NCBI GenBank assembly: GCA_021851405.1
Contig: JAJZDW010000001.1
Location: forward strand, 1-64,000
Reading direction: 5' to 3'
DNA length: 64,000 nucleotides
Source of the DNA: Pseudomonadota bacterium
GTDB taxonomy: Bacteria > Pseudomonadota > Gammaproteobacteria > Steroidobacterales > Steroidobacteraceae
Each line of letters starts with the position of its first letter. Position 1 is the stretch's first letter. Shown one piece after another: positions 55,186 through 64,000 of the stretch. A program made the translations under genes and the position numbers. The notes beneath the pieces are model-generated. The model made no database searches. It was not told the origin of the DNA and saw only the letters and a program-made list of their open reading frames with translations.

Positions 55186-56703
55186 TCAGTTGAGCGGAGA
55201 CGCCCGACAGTGCCGCGCAATGAACGCCTCATGCGGGGGGAGGACTGCTGCGCAGCTGCTGATGACGGATTTCACGTGATCGACGAATTTCTTGAGCTCT
55301 GCATCGCTCAGGCGGTCGATCACCGGAGGATACCTGCGCGGCTCTATGCGTTGTCCTAACATGACCTGCGCCCAACTGACCGTCGTAAATAATTCGTCGC
55401 TGCGCAGCAAGATTCGCGCACTATCCCGGAACAACGCGAGTCGCTCCTTAAGGGATGGCGGGATTTCCATGGTCCGGCATCTGCTCCAAAAAGGCGTATC
55501 GTCGCGTTCCGTTGCGTGGTAGTGCAAGATTAGAAAGTCCCTCACGCACTCGAATTCCTCGTCCATCTGCGCATTGTAACGGTTGCGAAGGGCCTCACTG
55601 CAGTCGCGTTCGGGGAAAAGCAATGCCAGCTTTGCGATCGATGTCTGCACCAGGTGAATTGCGGTCGACTCCAGCGGTTCGAGGAAACCGCCAGACAGGC
55701 CGATGGCCACCACGTTGCGCACCCAGCTGAGCCTACGCTTGCCACCGCAGAAGGGAATCAGTTTCGGTTCCGCCAGCGGCGCGCCCTCGAGATTGGCCAG
55801 AAGCATTGCAGCCGCTTCATCTTCGCTCATGTCTCGACTGCTGAACACATGGCCGTTGCCCACTCGGTGCTGCAGCGGGATCCGCCATTGCCACCCGGCG
55901 GGTCGTGCGGTCGCGCGTGTATACGGCGTAGGTGGCACCACATTTTCGCAGGGCACCGCCCAGGCCCGATCGCACGGCAGCCAATGCGACCAGTCTTCGT
56001 ATCCAGCATGAAGATGCTGTTCAATGAGCAGACCACGAAACCCCGTGCAATCCAGGAACAGGTCGCCGGCAACCACCCTGCCGTCTTCCAGCACGAGTTC
56101 CTCGATGAAGCCTGACCCTGGGTTCATTCGCACATCCACCACTTTTCCCTCGATGCGGCGCACTCCTTCGCTCTCCGCGAATCGGCGCAGAAATCGCGCG
56201 TACAGTGCAGCATCAAAATGGTAGGCGTAGCTGATATCTTGCAGCGGCGTGTCGTTTGGTGCGTCAGAGGGCGTGGGCATGAACCGCCCTTGCCGAGCTG
56301 CAACAACATTGAACGAATACGATCCTATGTCTTCCGCGAGTCCGGCCGCTGCGGCGCGCGTCCAATACTGGTGGAAAGGCTGTCCGTCCAGGTCGACGCC
56401 CAATTTACCGAACCCATGAAAGTAGGAATCACCGAGTCGCGCCCAGTCGCGAAACTCGATACCTAGTTTGAAGGTTGCTTGAGTGGCACAGACGAAGTCG
56501 CGTTCATTGATCCCGAGCAAAGCGTTGTGCATGCGAAACGGCGGTATGGTCGCCTCGCCGACACCGATGATACCAATGTCTTCTGATTCCACCACATCGA
56601 TGGAAAGTCCCGGATACAACAGGCGGCGCAGCGCCGTCGCGGCCATCCAGCCGGCGGTACCTCCACCGACAATGACTAGACGACGGACGCTGCGTTCGTT
56701 CAT
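55186..56703 (-). CDS. Flavin-dependent tryptophan halogenase family protein
   Basis: The 505-residue protein has the FAD motif VGGGTAGWMAATAL (residues 12-25) and the halogenase motif WQWRIP at 271-276. Lys79 in TFKLGIEF corresponds to the catalytic lysine of PrnA. Thus it looks chemically competent. Proteins of this family next to TonB receptors and LacI regulators are frequent in Xanthomonas- and Caulobacter-like bacteria, where their substrate is unknown and may not be tryptophan. It lies 6 bases after the TonB receptor stop on the same strand. No flavin reductase gene is adjacent. Confidence 0.88.
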   Translation of the reverse strand: MNERSVRRLVIVGGGTAGWMAATALRRLLYPGLSIDVVESEDIGIIGVGEATIPPFRMHNALLGINERDFVCATQATFKLGIEFRDWARLGDSYFHGFGKLGVDLDGQPFHQYWTRAAAAGLAEDIGSYSFNVVAARQGRFMPTPSDAPNDTPLQDISYAYHFDAALYARFLRRFAESEGVRRIEGKVVDVRMNPGSGFIEELVLEDGRVVAGDLFLDCTGFRGLLIEQHLHAGYEDWSHWLPCDRAWAVPCENVVPPTPYTRATARPAGWQWRIPLQHRVGNGHVFSSRDMSEDEAAAMLLANLEGAPLAEPKLIPFCGGKRRLSWVRNVVAIGLSGGFLEPLESTAIHLVQTSIAKLALLFPERDCSEALRNRYNAQMDEEFECVRDFLILHYHATERDDTPFWSRCRTMEIPPSLKERLALFRDSARILLRSDELFTTVSWAQVMLGQRIEPRRYPPVIDRLSDAELKKFVDHVKSVISSCAAVLPPHEAFIARHCRASPLN

Positions 56704-56709
56704 GGCTGT

Positions 56710-59700
56710 TTACCAAGAAACTCCAGCGGTAAGCTTCAGGGTCAACGGAACCCCATTGATAGGTCCGTTGGTCACGTATTGTGGCACCTGTCCTCCGCCG
56801 AGGGTTGGGTTAAAGGTTGCCGCTGTGTAGGTTGCCGTGTTGAACACGTTCAAGATGTCCATGCGAATGTACCCTCGCATCCCATACCATGGAAATTTCA
56901 GCGCCTTGGTTGCCTGAACATCAAGTTCCCGCTCCCATAGCGCGTTGCGCGGGTAGCCCGTCATTGGATAGTCCCAATATCCGTTGCATTGCTGCAGCGT
57001 CGTCGGACAGGGCGCCGCAGCTCCGAATCCCACCGGCGTGGCGAGCGTCAATTCCGCACCGTAGATCATGCCCCACGGGCCGTTAATCGATCCAGTGAGG
57101 ACAAGCTTATGCTTCGGGATTGCACTGGACGGAATAAACGGATACATCGAAAGTTTCGGCAGGTCGAACGCGTACGCGTTGTTCGTCAAATAGGAGTAAT
57201 AGTCGTTCTGGTATGCGTCTGAGTACGTGTACGCGACGCTTGCACTCCACCCGGATGCCCGCGTGTACGGCTTGTCCGCTTCGACTAGCACTTCGCGGTT
57301 TCGGTCCTTGCCATAGTTGTCCCACAGGACCAGATTTCCAGTGGTTCCCGGCACCCCGCCCCATGCGGGATTGACACCCGCAGCCCCCCATGAACTGGGC
57401 ACGAAATACCCACCAGTTGCAGTGCGGTTACCGAGATGGCCCATGATGCGGTTGTAACTGTCGATCTGGACGAGCGTCAAGCTGGTGTTCCAGTCCCCGA
57501 GCCGAGCTCGAAATCCCAAGCTGAACTGATCGGAATACGGATTCTTGATGTTGTTGTTAATCATGTCTACCTCACCAACCCCAGTCGTATTCAACGACTG
57601 CAGATTGGCGAGATTCATATAAGCCGGATTCCAGGCCACACATGTAGGACTGGCGTTCGCGGCAGTCAAACAGCCATTGTTGCTGTAACCACCGTTGTAG
57701 AAATTGACGGTCGGCTCCGCCAGGGCCGACTTTGTGAGTTCAAGAGACATCAGGCTGAACACGTTGCGGTCGTACGCCCGGGCGTAGCCGCCGAAAATGA
57801 CGTACCGTTGATTTCCTTCAATGTCGTACGAGAACCCAAGGCGGGGCTGAATCATGCCGCTCTGAGGGGACCGATTGTGTCCGTTGCTGACGTAATTTGC
57901 GATATTGATGCCACCGAGAGCGAGCGCCTGGGCATATGTCTCAGTGGATCCAGGCGCGTACGGTCCGTAGAGACCATTCACGACCGCCTGTGGCGTAACG
58001 AAATTCTGCCAGGCAGGTGTCGATTCGTAGTCGTAGCGCACACCGAGATTGAACTCTAGGTGGTGGTTGACATGCCAGTTGTCTTCAAGATACAAGCCGA
58101 ATTGCTTGTCGTTAGACGTGGCCAGCACTTGCTTCCCGGTGTAAAGCGCAGTGTATGTCACCTGATATGGCGTGCTGTAGGTTCCATTGGAGTTGACCGC
58201 ATAATAGACGTCAGATCCCTGCCCAGCGTCCTGATACGAGAGCTTCGCGTCATGGAAGGTGACTCCGGCCTCGAGCGTGTGCGTGCCCATCCAGCTCAGA
58301 TTCGCCAAGGTGAAGTTGTCAGATGCACTCCACACGGTCTGCTTATTCTTGAATTGCGCGTAGACGTTTTCGCCATTGGCGTTTATGAGCGTTGTCTGTC
58401 CATTGGCGCCAAACCACTGGTAAGTCATCATTGATTTAGTGGACGCAGGCAACGGGTTGTCTCCCGCTGATTCGTACCCAATTCGGAATTGGTTCGTCCA
58501 GTCCCCGTGCGCATGGAGCCAGTACAAGCCGACGCGACTGAAGCGATTCTCTAGCGAATTAGCTGCGGACGCTGCCGTTTGTCCAGCCGCGCCACTGATC
58601 TGACTTTCGAACCGGTAGAGTTCCGACAACTCCAGTCGATCGTTTTCAGTCGGCTCATAATCGATTTTCGCGAAAAGGAGCTTTTCGCTGAATGGATTCG
58701 TCGTGGGACCAAACTGCGACCAGATACTCGCAGGAAGTATGGTCTGAAGAGCAGCTTCGGACGGCGCACCGTTGCCTACTCCAGGATAGACGGTGTTCGG
58801 GAGCGCGAGGTTTTTGTGCTCATACGCGAAGAAATAGTGGAGCTTGTTTTTTATAATCGGACCTCCCGCCGAAAATCCATATTCTAGGCTCTCTCCACCG
58901 AGCGCCTTGGGGTCTGTGGATTGCGGAGAAGCGACCTCTGCTGGCGTCATCGCGCGCAGATTTTGGTTCGTGAAACTGACGAAGGAACTACCATGGAATT
59001 GGTTGGTTCCGGATTTCGTCTTGGCCGTGATCACCGCGCTCGATACTTGGCCGAATCTGGCGCTGTAATTGGACGAAATGACGCGATATTCAGCAATGGC
59101 GGATTGCGGGAAGGGATTGCCCGGATCGCCGTCATTGGGGTTTTTGTTCGGACCGGATTGCCCGACGATGCCGCCTTGGATGTAATCCGCGAGGCTGACG
59201 CCATCGATATATACGTTGGCGTCTTCGGCTGGCATCGCGCCGCCCCGAAATGAGGTGTCGCCATTTCCGTTGACGGTGAAAGTCACTCCCGGGACTGTGT
59301 TGGCGAACTCAAGGAAGTTGCGCGTCAGCTGGGGTATGGTCTGGATCGTGCGCTGTGAAACTAGTCCACCGACCTCCGGCGAGCGCATGTTGAAGAGCCG
59401 ATGACCGGTAACCGTGATCTGCTGCAATGTCGCGGAGCGCAGCGCGGTATTGGTGAAATCATAATTTACCGTCGAGGCGACACTGAGGACCAGAATCTGA
59501 ACCTGATTACCTGCCTGCACCCGGTAACGCCCCGGCGGCAGGCCGATCAGCGTGTAAGTTCCGGAGCGCGTGGCGGTCGCTTCTCGTTGCGCACCCGTCG
59601 CGATATTGGTCGCGATAATCTTGGTGCCTGGGGTGGCGTGGCCTTCGAGGGTGGCATTGGAAAGTGCGGCCATGGCGGTGCGTGGCAGGAGCACTCCTGC

Positions 59701-59769
59701 CGTTGCCGCCAATGTGGACGCGACAAAGGTCGCGATCAGGCGGTTGCGGTTGGTCGAATGCCTGGTCAT
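56710..59769 (-). CDS. TonB-dependent outer-membrane receptor, carbohydrate type
   Basis: This 1019-residue receptor starts with a signal peptide (VASTLAATAGVLLPRTAMA). A carboxypeptidase-regulatory-like beta domain (ATPGTKIIATNIATGAQ) follows, then a possible TonB box near TLQQITVTGHR. The plug has FANTVPGVTFTVNG and DANVYIDGVSLADYI, and the 22-strand barrel ends in LTLKLTAGVSW with the terminal Trp. Large receptors of this Oar-like/CarboxypepD type import oligosaccharides. The gene is driven from a promoter overlapped by a LacI-type operator, and it leads the halogenase gene. Confidence 0.9.
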   Translation of the reverse strand: MTRHSTNRNRLIATFVASTLAATAGVLLPRTAMAALSNATLEGHATPGTKIIATNIATGAQREATATRSGTYTLIGLPPGRYRVQAGNQVQILVLSVASTVNYDFTNTALRSATLQQITVTGHRLFNMRSPEVGGLVSQRTIQTIPQLTRNFLEFANTVPGVTFTVNGNGDTSFRGGAMPAEDANVYIDGVSLADYIQGGIVGQSGPNKNPNDGDPGNPFPQSAIAEYRVISSNYSARFGQVSSAVITAKTKSGTNQFHGSSFVSFTNQNLRAMTPAEVASPQSTDPKALGGESLEYGFSAGGPIIKNKLHYFFAYEHKNLALPNTVYPGVGNGAPSEAALQTILPASIWSQFGPTTNPFSEKLLFAKIDYEPTENDRLELSELYRFESQISGAAGQTAASAANSLENRFSRVGLYWLHAHGDWTNQFRIGYESAGDNPLPASTKSMMTYQWFGANGQTTLINANGENVYAQFKNKQTVWSASDNFTLANLSWMGTHTLEAGVTFHDAKLSYQDAGQGSDVYYAVNSNGTYSTPYQVTYTALYTGKQVLATSNDKQFGLYLEDNWHVNHHLEFNLGVRYDYESTPAWQNFVTPQAVVNGLYGPYAPGSTETYAQALALGGINIANYVSNGHNRSPQSGMIQPRLGFSYDIEGNQRYVIFGGYARAYDRNVFSLMSLELTKSALAEPTVNFYNGGYSNNGCLTAANASPTCVAWNPAYMNLANLQSLNTTGVGEVDMINNNIKNPYSDQFSLGFRARLGDWNTSLTLVQIDSYNRIMGHLGNRTATGGYFVPSSWGAAGVNPAWGGVPGTTGNLVLWDNYGKDRNREVLVEADKPYTRASGWSASVAYTYSDAYQNDYYSYLTNNAYAFDLPKLSMYPFIPSSAIPKHKLVLTGSINGPWGMIYGAELTLATPVGFGAAAPCPTTLQQCNGYWDYPMTGYPRNALWERELDVQATKALKFPWYGMRGYIRMDILNVFNTATYTAATFNPTLGGGQVPQYVTNGPINGVPLTLKLTAGVSW

Positions 59770-59965
59770 CGTAATCCCCCCTAACGGCTACGGTCGAATT
59801 TGTTGCAGGTATCTACTGAGTTCGATGTTCGAAATGGATGTCCGGTATGGACGAACGTCACGGTCTTTGGGTGAAGCAAGCGATCTCGTCCGTCGCTGGA
59901 CATAGCAGCGATTCGCCGAGTGTCTTGCATGCCCCCCTTTATATGGCTGCAGCGCTTACGATGCG

Positions 59966-59981
59966 ATGTAAACGTTTACAT
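59966..59981. promoter_or_regulatory. LacI-type operator before the TonB receptor gene
   Basis: ATGTAAACGTTTACAT is a perfect 16-bp palindrome with the central CG typical of LacI-family operators. It lies just downstream of the receptor promoter start, at about +5 to +20, where a bound repressor would block elongation or initiation. The nearby lacI-type gene is the likely source of the repressor. Recognition is inferred. Confidence 0.88.
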
Positions 59982-59992
59982 TTGGTGCAGGC

Positions 59993-60021
59993 ACGCTATT
60001 CGGTCGCGAGTGACTTGTCAA
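59993..60021 (-). promoter_or_regulatory. Sigma70 promoter of the TonB receptor gene
   Basis: On the minus strand TTGACA (60021-60016) is a perfect -35. After 17 bases TAGCGT (59998-59993) serves as a partial -10 match. The start would fall near 59986, directly upstream of the palindromic operator. The leader to the ATG is about 215 nt. Confidence 0.6.
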
Positions 60022-60647
60022 GTTTTCCGTGAAGGCCGACCGGTTCCGGGACTGGGGAGGGTTAAACGTACTCTTCCGCCGGTCGCCACTGGCCGTTGTA
60101 TCAGAGGAGACATCCGGATCGATCCGCACCCTTCTCGCGGAATCGGCCGTCACACCCTGCTGGGCGCGCCGTTCGTCAAGACGCGGAGTGTTATCGGATT
60201 TGTAGCGTCGGTCAGCGACCTACGGGTGCACCGCCCGTAGCTTGGGTCAGCGGGTGGCAATAGCCTTCGTGTCGCCGTCGTTGCAGTGCGGGCATGTGCG
60301 CATTGGGCTTCCCATGCTGGCGGAGGGCATTGTCGTTCCGTTGATGGTCTATGCCAGTGGACATGAGACAGTCATGTTCCGCGGCGTCGGCCTGCGAGAA
60401 CCGCACAGGTGATCGTTGAGTGCGAAGCCCAGCCTTCCGCAGGAGCACGCACCAGTCGTTCGACCCAAATGCCGTGTGCTCGGCATACCGGCAGCAGCCA
60501 AGCACACCAACGAGCGGGAATCGACACGAGCCTTTGATGGCAGACACTCGAGCACCGCCGGCGGCTATTCACCTCGCCGGAGTCATCCCGCTGCCAGGTC
60601 GCGATGACGATGCGCCGTGTAACCCGGCGCCGCGATCTCAGGGGGAC
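60022..60647. other. Large intergenic region without recognised genes
   Basis: About 625 bases separate the receptor promoter from the end of the aldehyde dehydrogenase gene. Small open frames occur but none has a ribosome site with a family motif. A 22-codon frame near 60250-60315 (minus strand) ends CPHCNDGDTKAIATR and looks like a zinc-ribbon scrap, perhaps a decayed element. Confidence 0.4.
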
Positions 60648-62102
60648 TCAGCCGAGCCTGACCATGACGTGTCGCGGCACAGTGTAGTCTTCGAGCGCAT
60701 ACATCGAGAGGTCCTTGCCGTAGCCGGAGCGCTTGAACCCGCCGTGCGGCATCTCGCGGGCGAAGGTCCCGTGGGTATTGATCCAGGTGCAGCCGTACTG
60801 CAGCCGGGCGGCGACCTGCATCGCCAAGCCGACATCCCGTGTCCAGACCGAGGAGGCCAGGCCGTATTCGGAGTCGTTGGCCCAGCGCACCACCTGTGTG
60901 GCATCGGTGAACGGCGTCAGTGTCACCACCGGCCCGAAGATCTCGCGCTGCACGATCTCGTCACTCTGGCGCGCCCCCGCAATCACCGTCGGCTCGTAGA
61001 AGAAGCCCGCCCCGGCCCGGGACTGTCCGCCGGTCGTCACGGTGATGTGCCGCTCGGTGGCCGCTCGCGTCACGAAGCCCGCAACGCGAGCGCGGTGTTC
61101 CGCCGAGATGACCGGCCCCATTTCGACGTCGCGATCGGTCTGCAGGCCCACGGTGAGCGTGCGGGCCGCCTGCGTAACAGCATCGACGACGCGCTCGAAC
61201 GCGGGGGCCTGCACGTACAGCCGGCAGGCCGCGGTGCAATCCTGGCCCGCGTTGTAGAACCCAAATACGCGCATTCCGGCGGCGAGCGATTCCAGGTCTG
61301 CATCCGCGAAGACGATGACCGGCGCCTTGCCGCCGAGTTCCAGGTGCGTGCGCTTCAGAGTGCCGGCAGCCGCCGCAAGGACCTTCTGCCCCGTAGCCAC
61401 ATCGCCCGTCAGCGAGACCATGCGCACGCGAGGGTGCGCCACCAACGGGGCGCCGACCGTCTCGCCGCGGCCGCAGACGACGTTGACCACGCCCTTCGGC
61501 AGCGCGTCGTTCAGCGCACCGGCGAGCTTCAGCATCGTGAGCGGCGTCTGCTCTGACGGCTTGATCACGACGGTGTTGCCCGCTGCGAGCGCCGGTGCGA
61601 GCTTCCACGCCGCCATCATCAGAGGGTAATTCCAGGGCGCAATGGACGCGACCACCCCGACGGGATCGCGGCGGATCATGCTGGTGTGCCCACGGGCGTA
61701 TTCCGCCGCAAGTGGGCCGGTCTGGACCCGCACGGCGCCGGCAAAGAAGCGGAACACGTCGATGATCCCGGGCATTTCGTCCTGGCGCATCGCCTGAAGG
61801 GGTTTGCCGGTATTGCGCGACTCGAGCGCGGCATAGCCCTCCGCCTCGCGCTCGAGGTGCGCCGCGAGGTCGAGCAGCCGCCGTGCTCGGTGCGCCGGCG
61901 TGGTCTGCGACCAGGCTTCGAATGCATCGGCGGCGGCCTGTACGGCGGCCTCGAGCTGCTCGGGCGAGGCTTCGGCCACGGTGGCAATCCGCTCCCCGGT
62001 GGCCGGATCGAGGATCGACTCGGCGGCACCGAGTCCGGGTACGCGTTCGCCACCGATCAGCAGGCGCGTGTCGAGGGAAGGCTGCGGGGTGTCCGAGGTC
62101 AT
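60648..62102 (-). CDS. patD: Gamma-aminobutyraldehyde dehydrogenase
   Basis: This 484-residue aldehyde dehydrogenase closely resembles Escherichia coli PatD (YdcW). Shared blocks include [15 protein letters not shown]-like [54 protein letters not shown] and [13 protein letters not shown] with the catalytic cysteine. The C-terminus [20 protein letters not shown] matches too. It would oxidise 4-aminobutyraldehyde to GABA in putrescine use, with NAD+. Translation is taken from 62102; upstream codons are basic and unlike the family. The divergent GntR gene may regulate it. Confidence 0.87.
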   Translation of the reverse strand: MTSDTPQPSLDTRLLIGGERVPGLGAAESILDPATGERIATVAEASPEQLEAAVQAAADAFEAWSQTTPAHRARRLLDLAAHLEREAEGYAALESRNTGKPLQAMRQDEMPGIIDVFRFFAGAVRVQTGPLAAEYARGHTSMIRRDPVGVVASIAPWNYPLMMAAWKLAPALAAGNTVVIKPSEQTPLTMLKLAGALNDALPKGVVNVVCGRGETVGAPLVAHPRVRMVSLTGDVATGQKVLAAAAGTLKRTHLELGGKAPVIVFADADLESLAAGMRVFGFYNAGQDCTAACRLYVQAPAFERVVDAVTQAARTLTVGLQTDRDVEMGPVISAEHRARVAGFVTRAATERHITVTTGGQSRAGAGFFYEPTVIAGARQSDEIVQREIFGPVVTLTPFTDATQVVRWANDSEYGLASSVWTRDVGLAMQVAARLQYGCTWINTHGTFAREMPHGGFKRSGYGKDLSMYALEDYTVPRHVMVRLG

Positions 62103-62247
62103 GGGCCCAGGATAGCGCGCGAGGCGGCCGAAAGCGCCCCGGGGAGGCTTTCGACCGCGCGACCGTCTTCCTATAGAGCGAGCCGGCATCCGGCGGATGC
62201 GTCTCAGTGCCCTGCGGCCGGTGATTCGACCTATAATTCGATGGTAA

Positions 62248-63084
62248 ATGGATGGTTCACTAATGCATCATCGTGCTGACAAGGCTCTCATGAGCGCGGA
62301 TGACCGTCTGAAGACGCGGCACGGTGGCGCTGCCCGTCCCGTACCGCGCTGCAGCCTGCTCGATCCGGAGCGTGCCAAGTCGAGCCACGATCAGATCGCG
62401 GCGGTGCTCGGCACCGAGCTGCTGCAGGGCCGATATCCCCCCGGCAGCACCATGCCCGCGGAGGCCGCGCTCGGCGAACGCTTCCAGGTCTCGCGTACCG
62501 TGCTGCGTGAAGTGATGAAGACGCTCGCGGCGAAGGGATTCCTGATACCGAAGACTCGCGTCGGCACCCGGGTGCGCGATGCCGTGTACTGGAATTATTT
62601 CGACGCGGACGTACTCGCCTGGCGCCTGTGCCTGGGACTCGATGATGCGTTCCTGGAAACGCTCACCGAGATCCGCCGCGCGCTCGAGCCAGCCGCCGCC
62701 GCGCTCGCCGCGCGGCGGCGCGACCCTGACGACCTCGCGCGGCTGCGCGAGTGCGTGCGGCAGATCGGGCGGGCCGACCACTCGCGCCAGAGCTTCGCGG
62801 CGGTCGACCTCGACTTTCATCTGGCGATCGGCACCGCCTCGGGCAACCCGCTGATCCGCTCCATCGCGAGCGTCATCGAAACCGCTCTGGTCGCCTCGTT
62901 CACCTACAGCTCCCCGGCCGATGACCCCGGCGATCACGCCGCGAGCCTTGCCGGTCACGCCGCCGTGGTCGACGCGATCGAGGCCGGCGACGGGCCGCGT
63001 GCCGCGCGCAGCATCCTCGCCGTGATCAACTCCGGTGCCCAGCGCATCGAGCAGCGCAAGCGACGCTGCAGAGCGCCGCGGTGA
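62248..63084 (+). CDS. GntR-family regulator, FadR/FCD type
   Basis: The 278-residue regulator has a winged-helix DNA-binding domain ([37 protein letters not shown]). An FCD ligand domain follows, with [31 protein letters not shown] and the metal-binding histidine in [16 protein letters not shown]. Such proteins usually sense organic or sugar acids. The start may be at 62248 or 62263. It is divergent from the aldehyde dehydrogenase gene and convergent with the SDR gene, so it likely serves this catabolic segment. Confidence 0.9.
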   Translation: MDGSLMHHRADKALMSADDRLKTRHGGAARPVPRCSLLDPERAKSSHDQIAAVLGTELLQGRYPPGSTMPAEAALGERFQVSRTVLREVMKTLAAKGFLIPKTRVGTRVRDAVYWNYFDADVLAWRLCLGLDDAFLETLTEIRRALEPAAAALAARRRDPDDLARLRECVRQIGRADHSRQSFAAVDLDFHLAIGTASGNPLIRSIASVIETALVASFTYSSPADDPGDHAASLAGHAAVVDAIEAGDGPRAARSILAVINSGAQRIEQRKRRCRAPR

Positions 63085-63101
63085 GCCCCTCCTGCAGTAC
63101 G

Positions 63102-63860
63102 CTACACCCAGCCGCCATCGACGATGTACTGCTGGCTGGTGCAGGCGCTGGCCGCCTCGGAGGCGAGAAACACGATGACGTTGGCGACCTCCGCGGGCTG
63201 CAGCCGGCGCTTCAGGCACTGCCGGGCGTTGATTTCCTGCTCGGTCTGCGGATTCACCCACTTCTCCAGCTGACGCGGGGTCATGATCCAGCCTGGGGCC
63301 ACTGCATTGACACGGATACCGTACGGGCCGAAGTCCCGGGCCAGCGAACGGGTCAGCCCGAGCACCGCGGATTTCGAGGCGGTGTAGGCGACCATGCCGC
63401 CCTGGCCGATGATCCACGAGATCGAACCGAGGTTGATGATCGAGCCCCCGCCGGCCGTCTTCATCCCCGGCAGCACCGCCTGTGCGCAGAAGAACTGCTG
63501 TTTGAGGTTCACCGCGATCCTGCTGTCCCACAGCGCTTCGGTCACCTCCTCGGTGGCATGCCGCTCGTCGCTCGCGGCATTGTTGACCAGCACCTGGATG
63601 GGACCCAAGCGCACGGCGATGGCCGCGATCGCGCGCCGCAGCGCCTCGATGTTCGTCAGATCGCAATGCTCGAAATGCACCGTCGCGCCGGCGGCGGTCA
63701 GTTCGGCCGCCAGAGCGCGCGACGGTGCGTCTGCGATGTCGAGAAACCCGACCCGCGCGTGCTGCGCGGCGAACTGCCGCACGATGGCCTCACCGATCCC
63801 GGATCCGCCACCGGTCACCAGCACGACCTGGTCTTTCAGGTCGGTATACAGGGCTGTCAT
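63102..63860 (-). CDS. Short-chain dehydrogenase/reductase
   Basis: This 252-residue enzyme has the NAD(P) loop VTGGGSGIGEAIVRQFA, the NNAAS segment and the catalytic Ser...Tyr-x3-Lys triad in LGSISWIIGQGG and YTASKSAVLGL. VNAVAPGWIMTP is also typical. Substrate class cannot be read: similar proteins act on sugars, sugar acids or 3-oxoacyl compounds. A start at 63860 begins at the usual N-terminus; an in-frame start at 63905 is possible. It is convergent with the GntR gene. Confidence 0.87.
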   Translation of the reverse strand: MTALYTDLKDQVVLVTGGGSGIGEAIVRQFAAQHARVGFLDIADAPSRALAAELTAAGATVHFEHCDLTNIEALRRAIAAIAVRLGPIQVLVNNAASDERHATEEVTEALWDSRIAVNLKQQFFCAQAVLPGMKTAGGGSIINLGSISWIIGQGGMVAYTASKSAVLGLTRSLARDFGPYGIRVNAVAPGWIMTPRQLEKWVNPQTEQEINARQCLKRRLQPAEVANVIVFLASEAASACTSQQYIVDGGWV

Positions 63861-64000
63861 GTATTGATTCACTCCGCAGCAATATTCGACATCGGCACGC
63901 GCCACAGCGCGCCATCGGTCCCGGCATCATACTGCGGGAGATTGGATGGTCGCTTCCCCTCACGAGACTTGACGAGGAGCATGACGTTCACATGGCACTG

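Noticed and set aside
60250-60315. A short frame ending CPHCNDGDTKAIATR, reminiscent of NrdR
   Set aside because: Only about 22 codons with no continuation; too short to support a gene call.

Overview
The window is about 64 kb of high-GC DNA from a gammaproteobacterium. Several linkages point there: polA / engB / cytochrome c4 / dsbA, dapF / DUF484 / xerC / hslVU, argH close to an AlgZ/AlgR pair, and tamA-tamB. LptM, UbiK, cytochrome c5 and a NtrC/sigma54-type amtB promoter agree. A large TonB-dependent receptor beside a tryptophan-halogenase-family protein and a LacI regulator suggests a Xanthomonadales-like or Steroidobacter-like relative. This placement is inference from gene content.

Layout. 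1-2.6 kb is an accessory stretch: a gene tail, a DUF4143-type ATPase, a small hypothetical gene, tRNA-Arg(CCG) between 21-22 bp inverted repeats, and a decayed second tRNA-like fragment. 2.7-8.2 kb holds cytochrome c5, ubiK, amtB behind an NtrC/sigma54 promoter, a DUF4124 protein, a beta-hydroxyacid dehydrogenase, maiA, a hotdog thioesterase and lptM. 8.25-9.8 kb holds two adjacent broken genes: a truncated haemoglobin with an in-frame stop and a DUF3034 protein with two frameshifts. 10.2-16.5 kb holds polA, a strong small-RNA candidate with a sigmaE/AlgU-like promoter, engB, cytochrome c4 and two tandem DsbA genes.

16.5-38.5 kb is a nearly continuous minus-strand run. In transcription order it is tamA-tamB, then argR-argG-DUF1611-argC-argD-argF'-argB-argH, then mmsA, an AlgZ/AlgR-like two-component pair, dapF, DUF484, xerC and hslV-hslU. 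The arginine genes overlap or nearly touch and start from a promoter carrying a perfect ARG box. The carbamoyltransferase looks like the N-succinylornithine type of Bacteroidetes rather than ordinary ArgF. A P-loop DUF1611 protein is coupled into the operon, and no argA, argJ or argE is present. The operon may therefore run an N-acylated, possibly succinylated, arginine pathway with an unassigned first enzyme.

38.5-46.2 kb holds an NRDE protein, nudC, an orphan FlhC-like regulator, an unknown protein, an isoaspartyl peptidase and pyruvate carboxylase. 46.3-59.8 kb looks like a carbohydrate-use locus: an MFS carrier, a secreted GH39 glycosidase, a complete sugar ABC importer, a LacI regulator, a flavin-dependent halogenase-family protein and an outer-membrane TonB receptor whose promoter is followed by a perfect LacI-type operator. 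The right end holds an aminobutyraldehyde-type aldehyde dehydrogenase, a divergent GntR regulator and an SDR dehydrogenase. No CRISPR array, intact insertion sequence or rRNA was seen.
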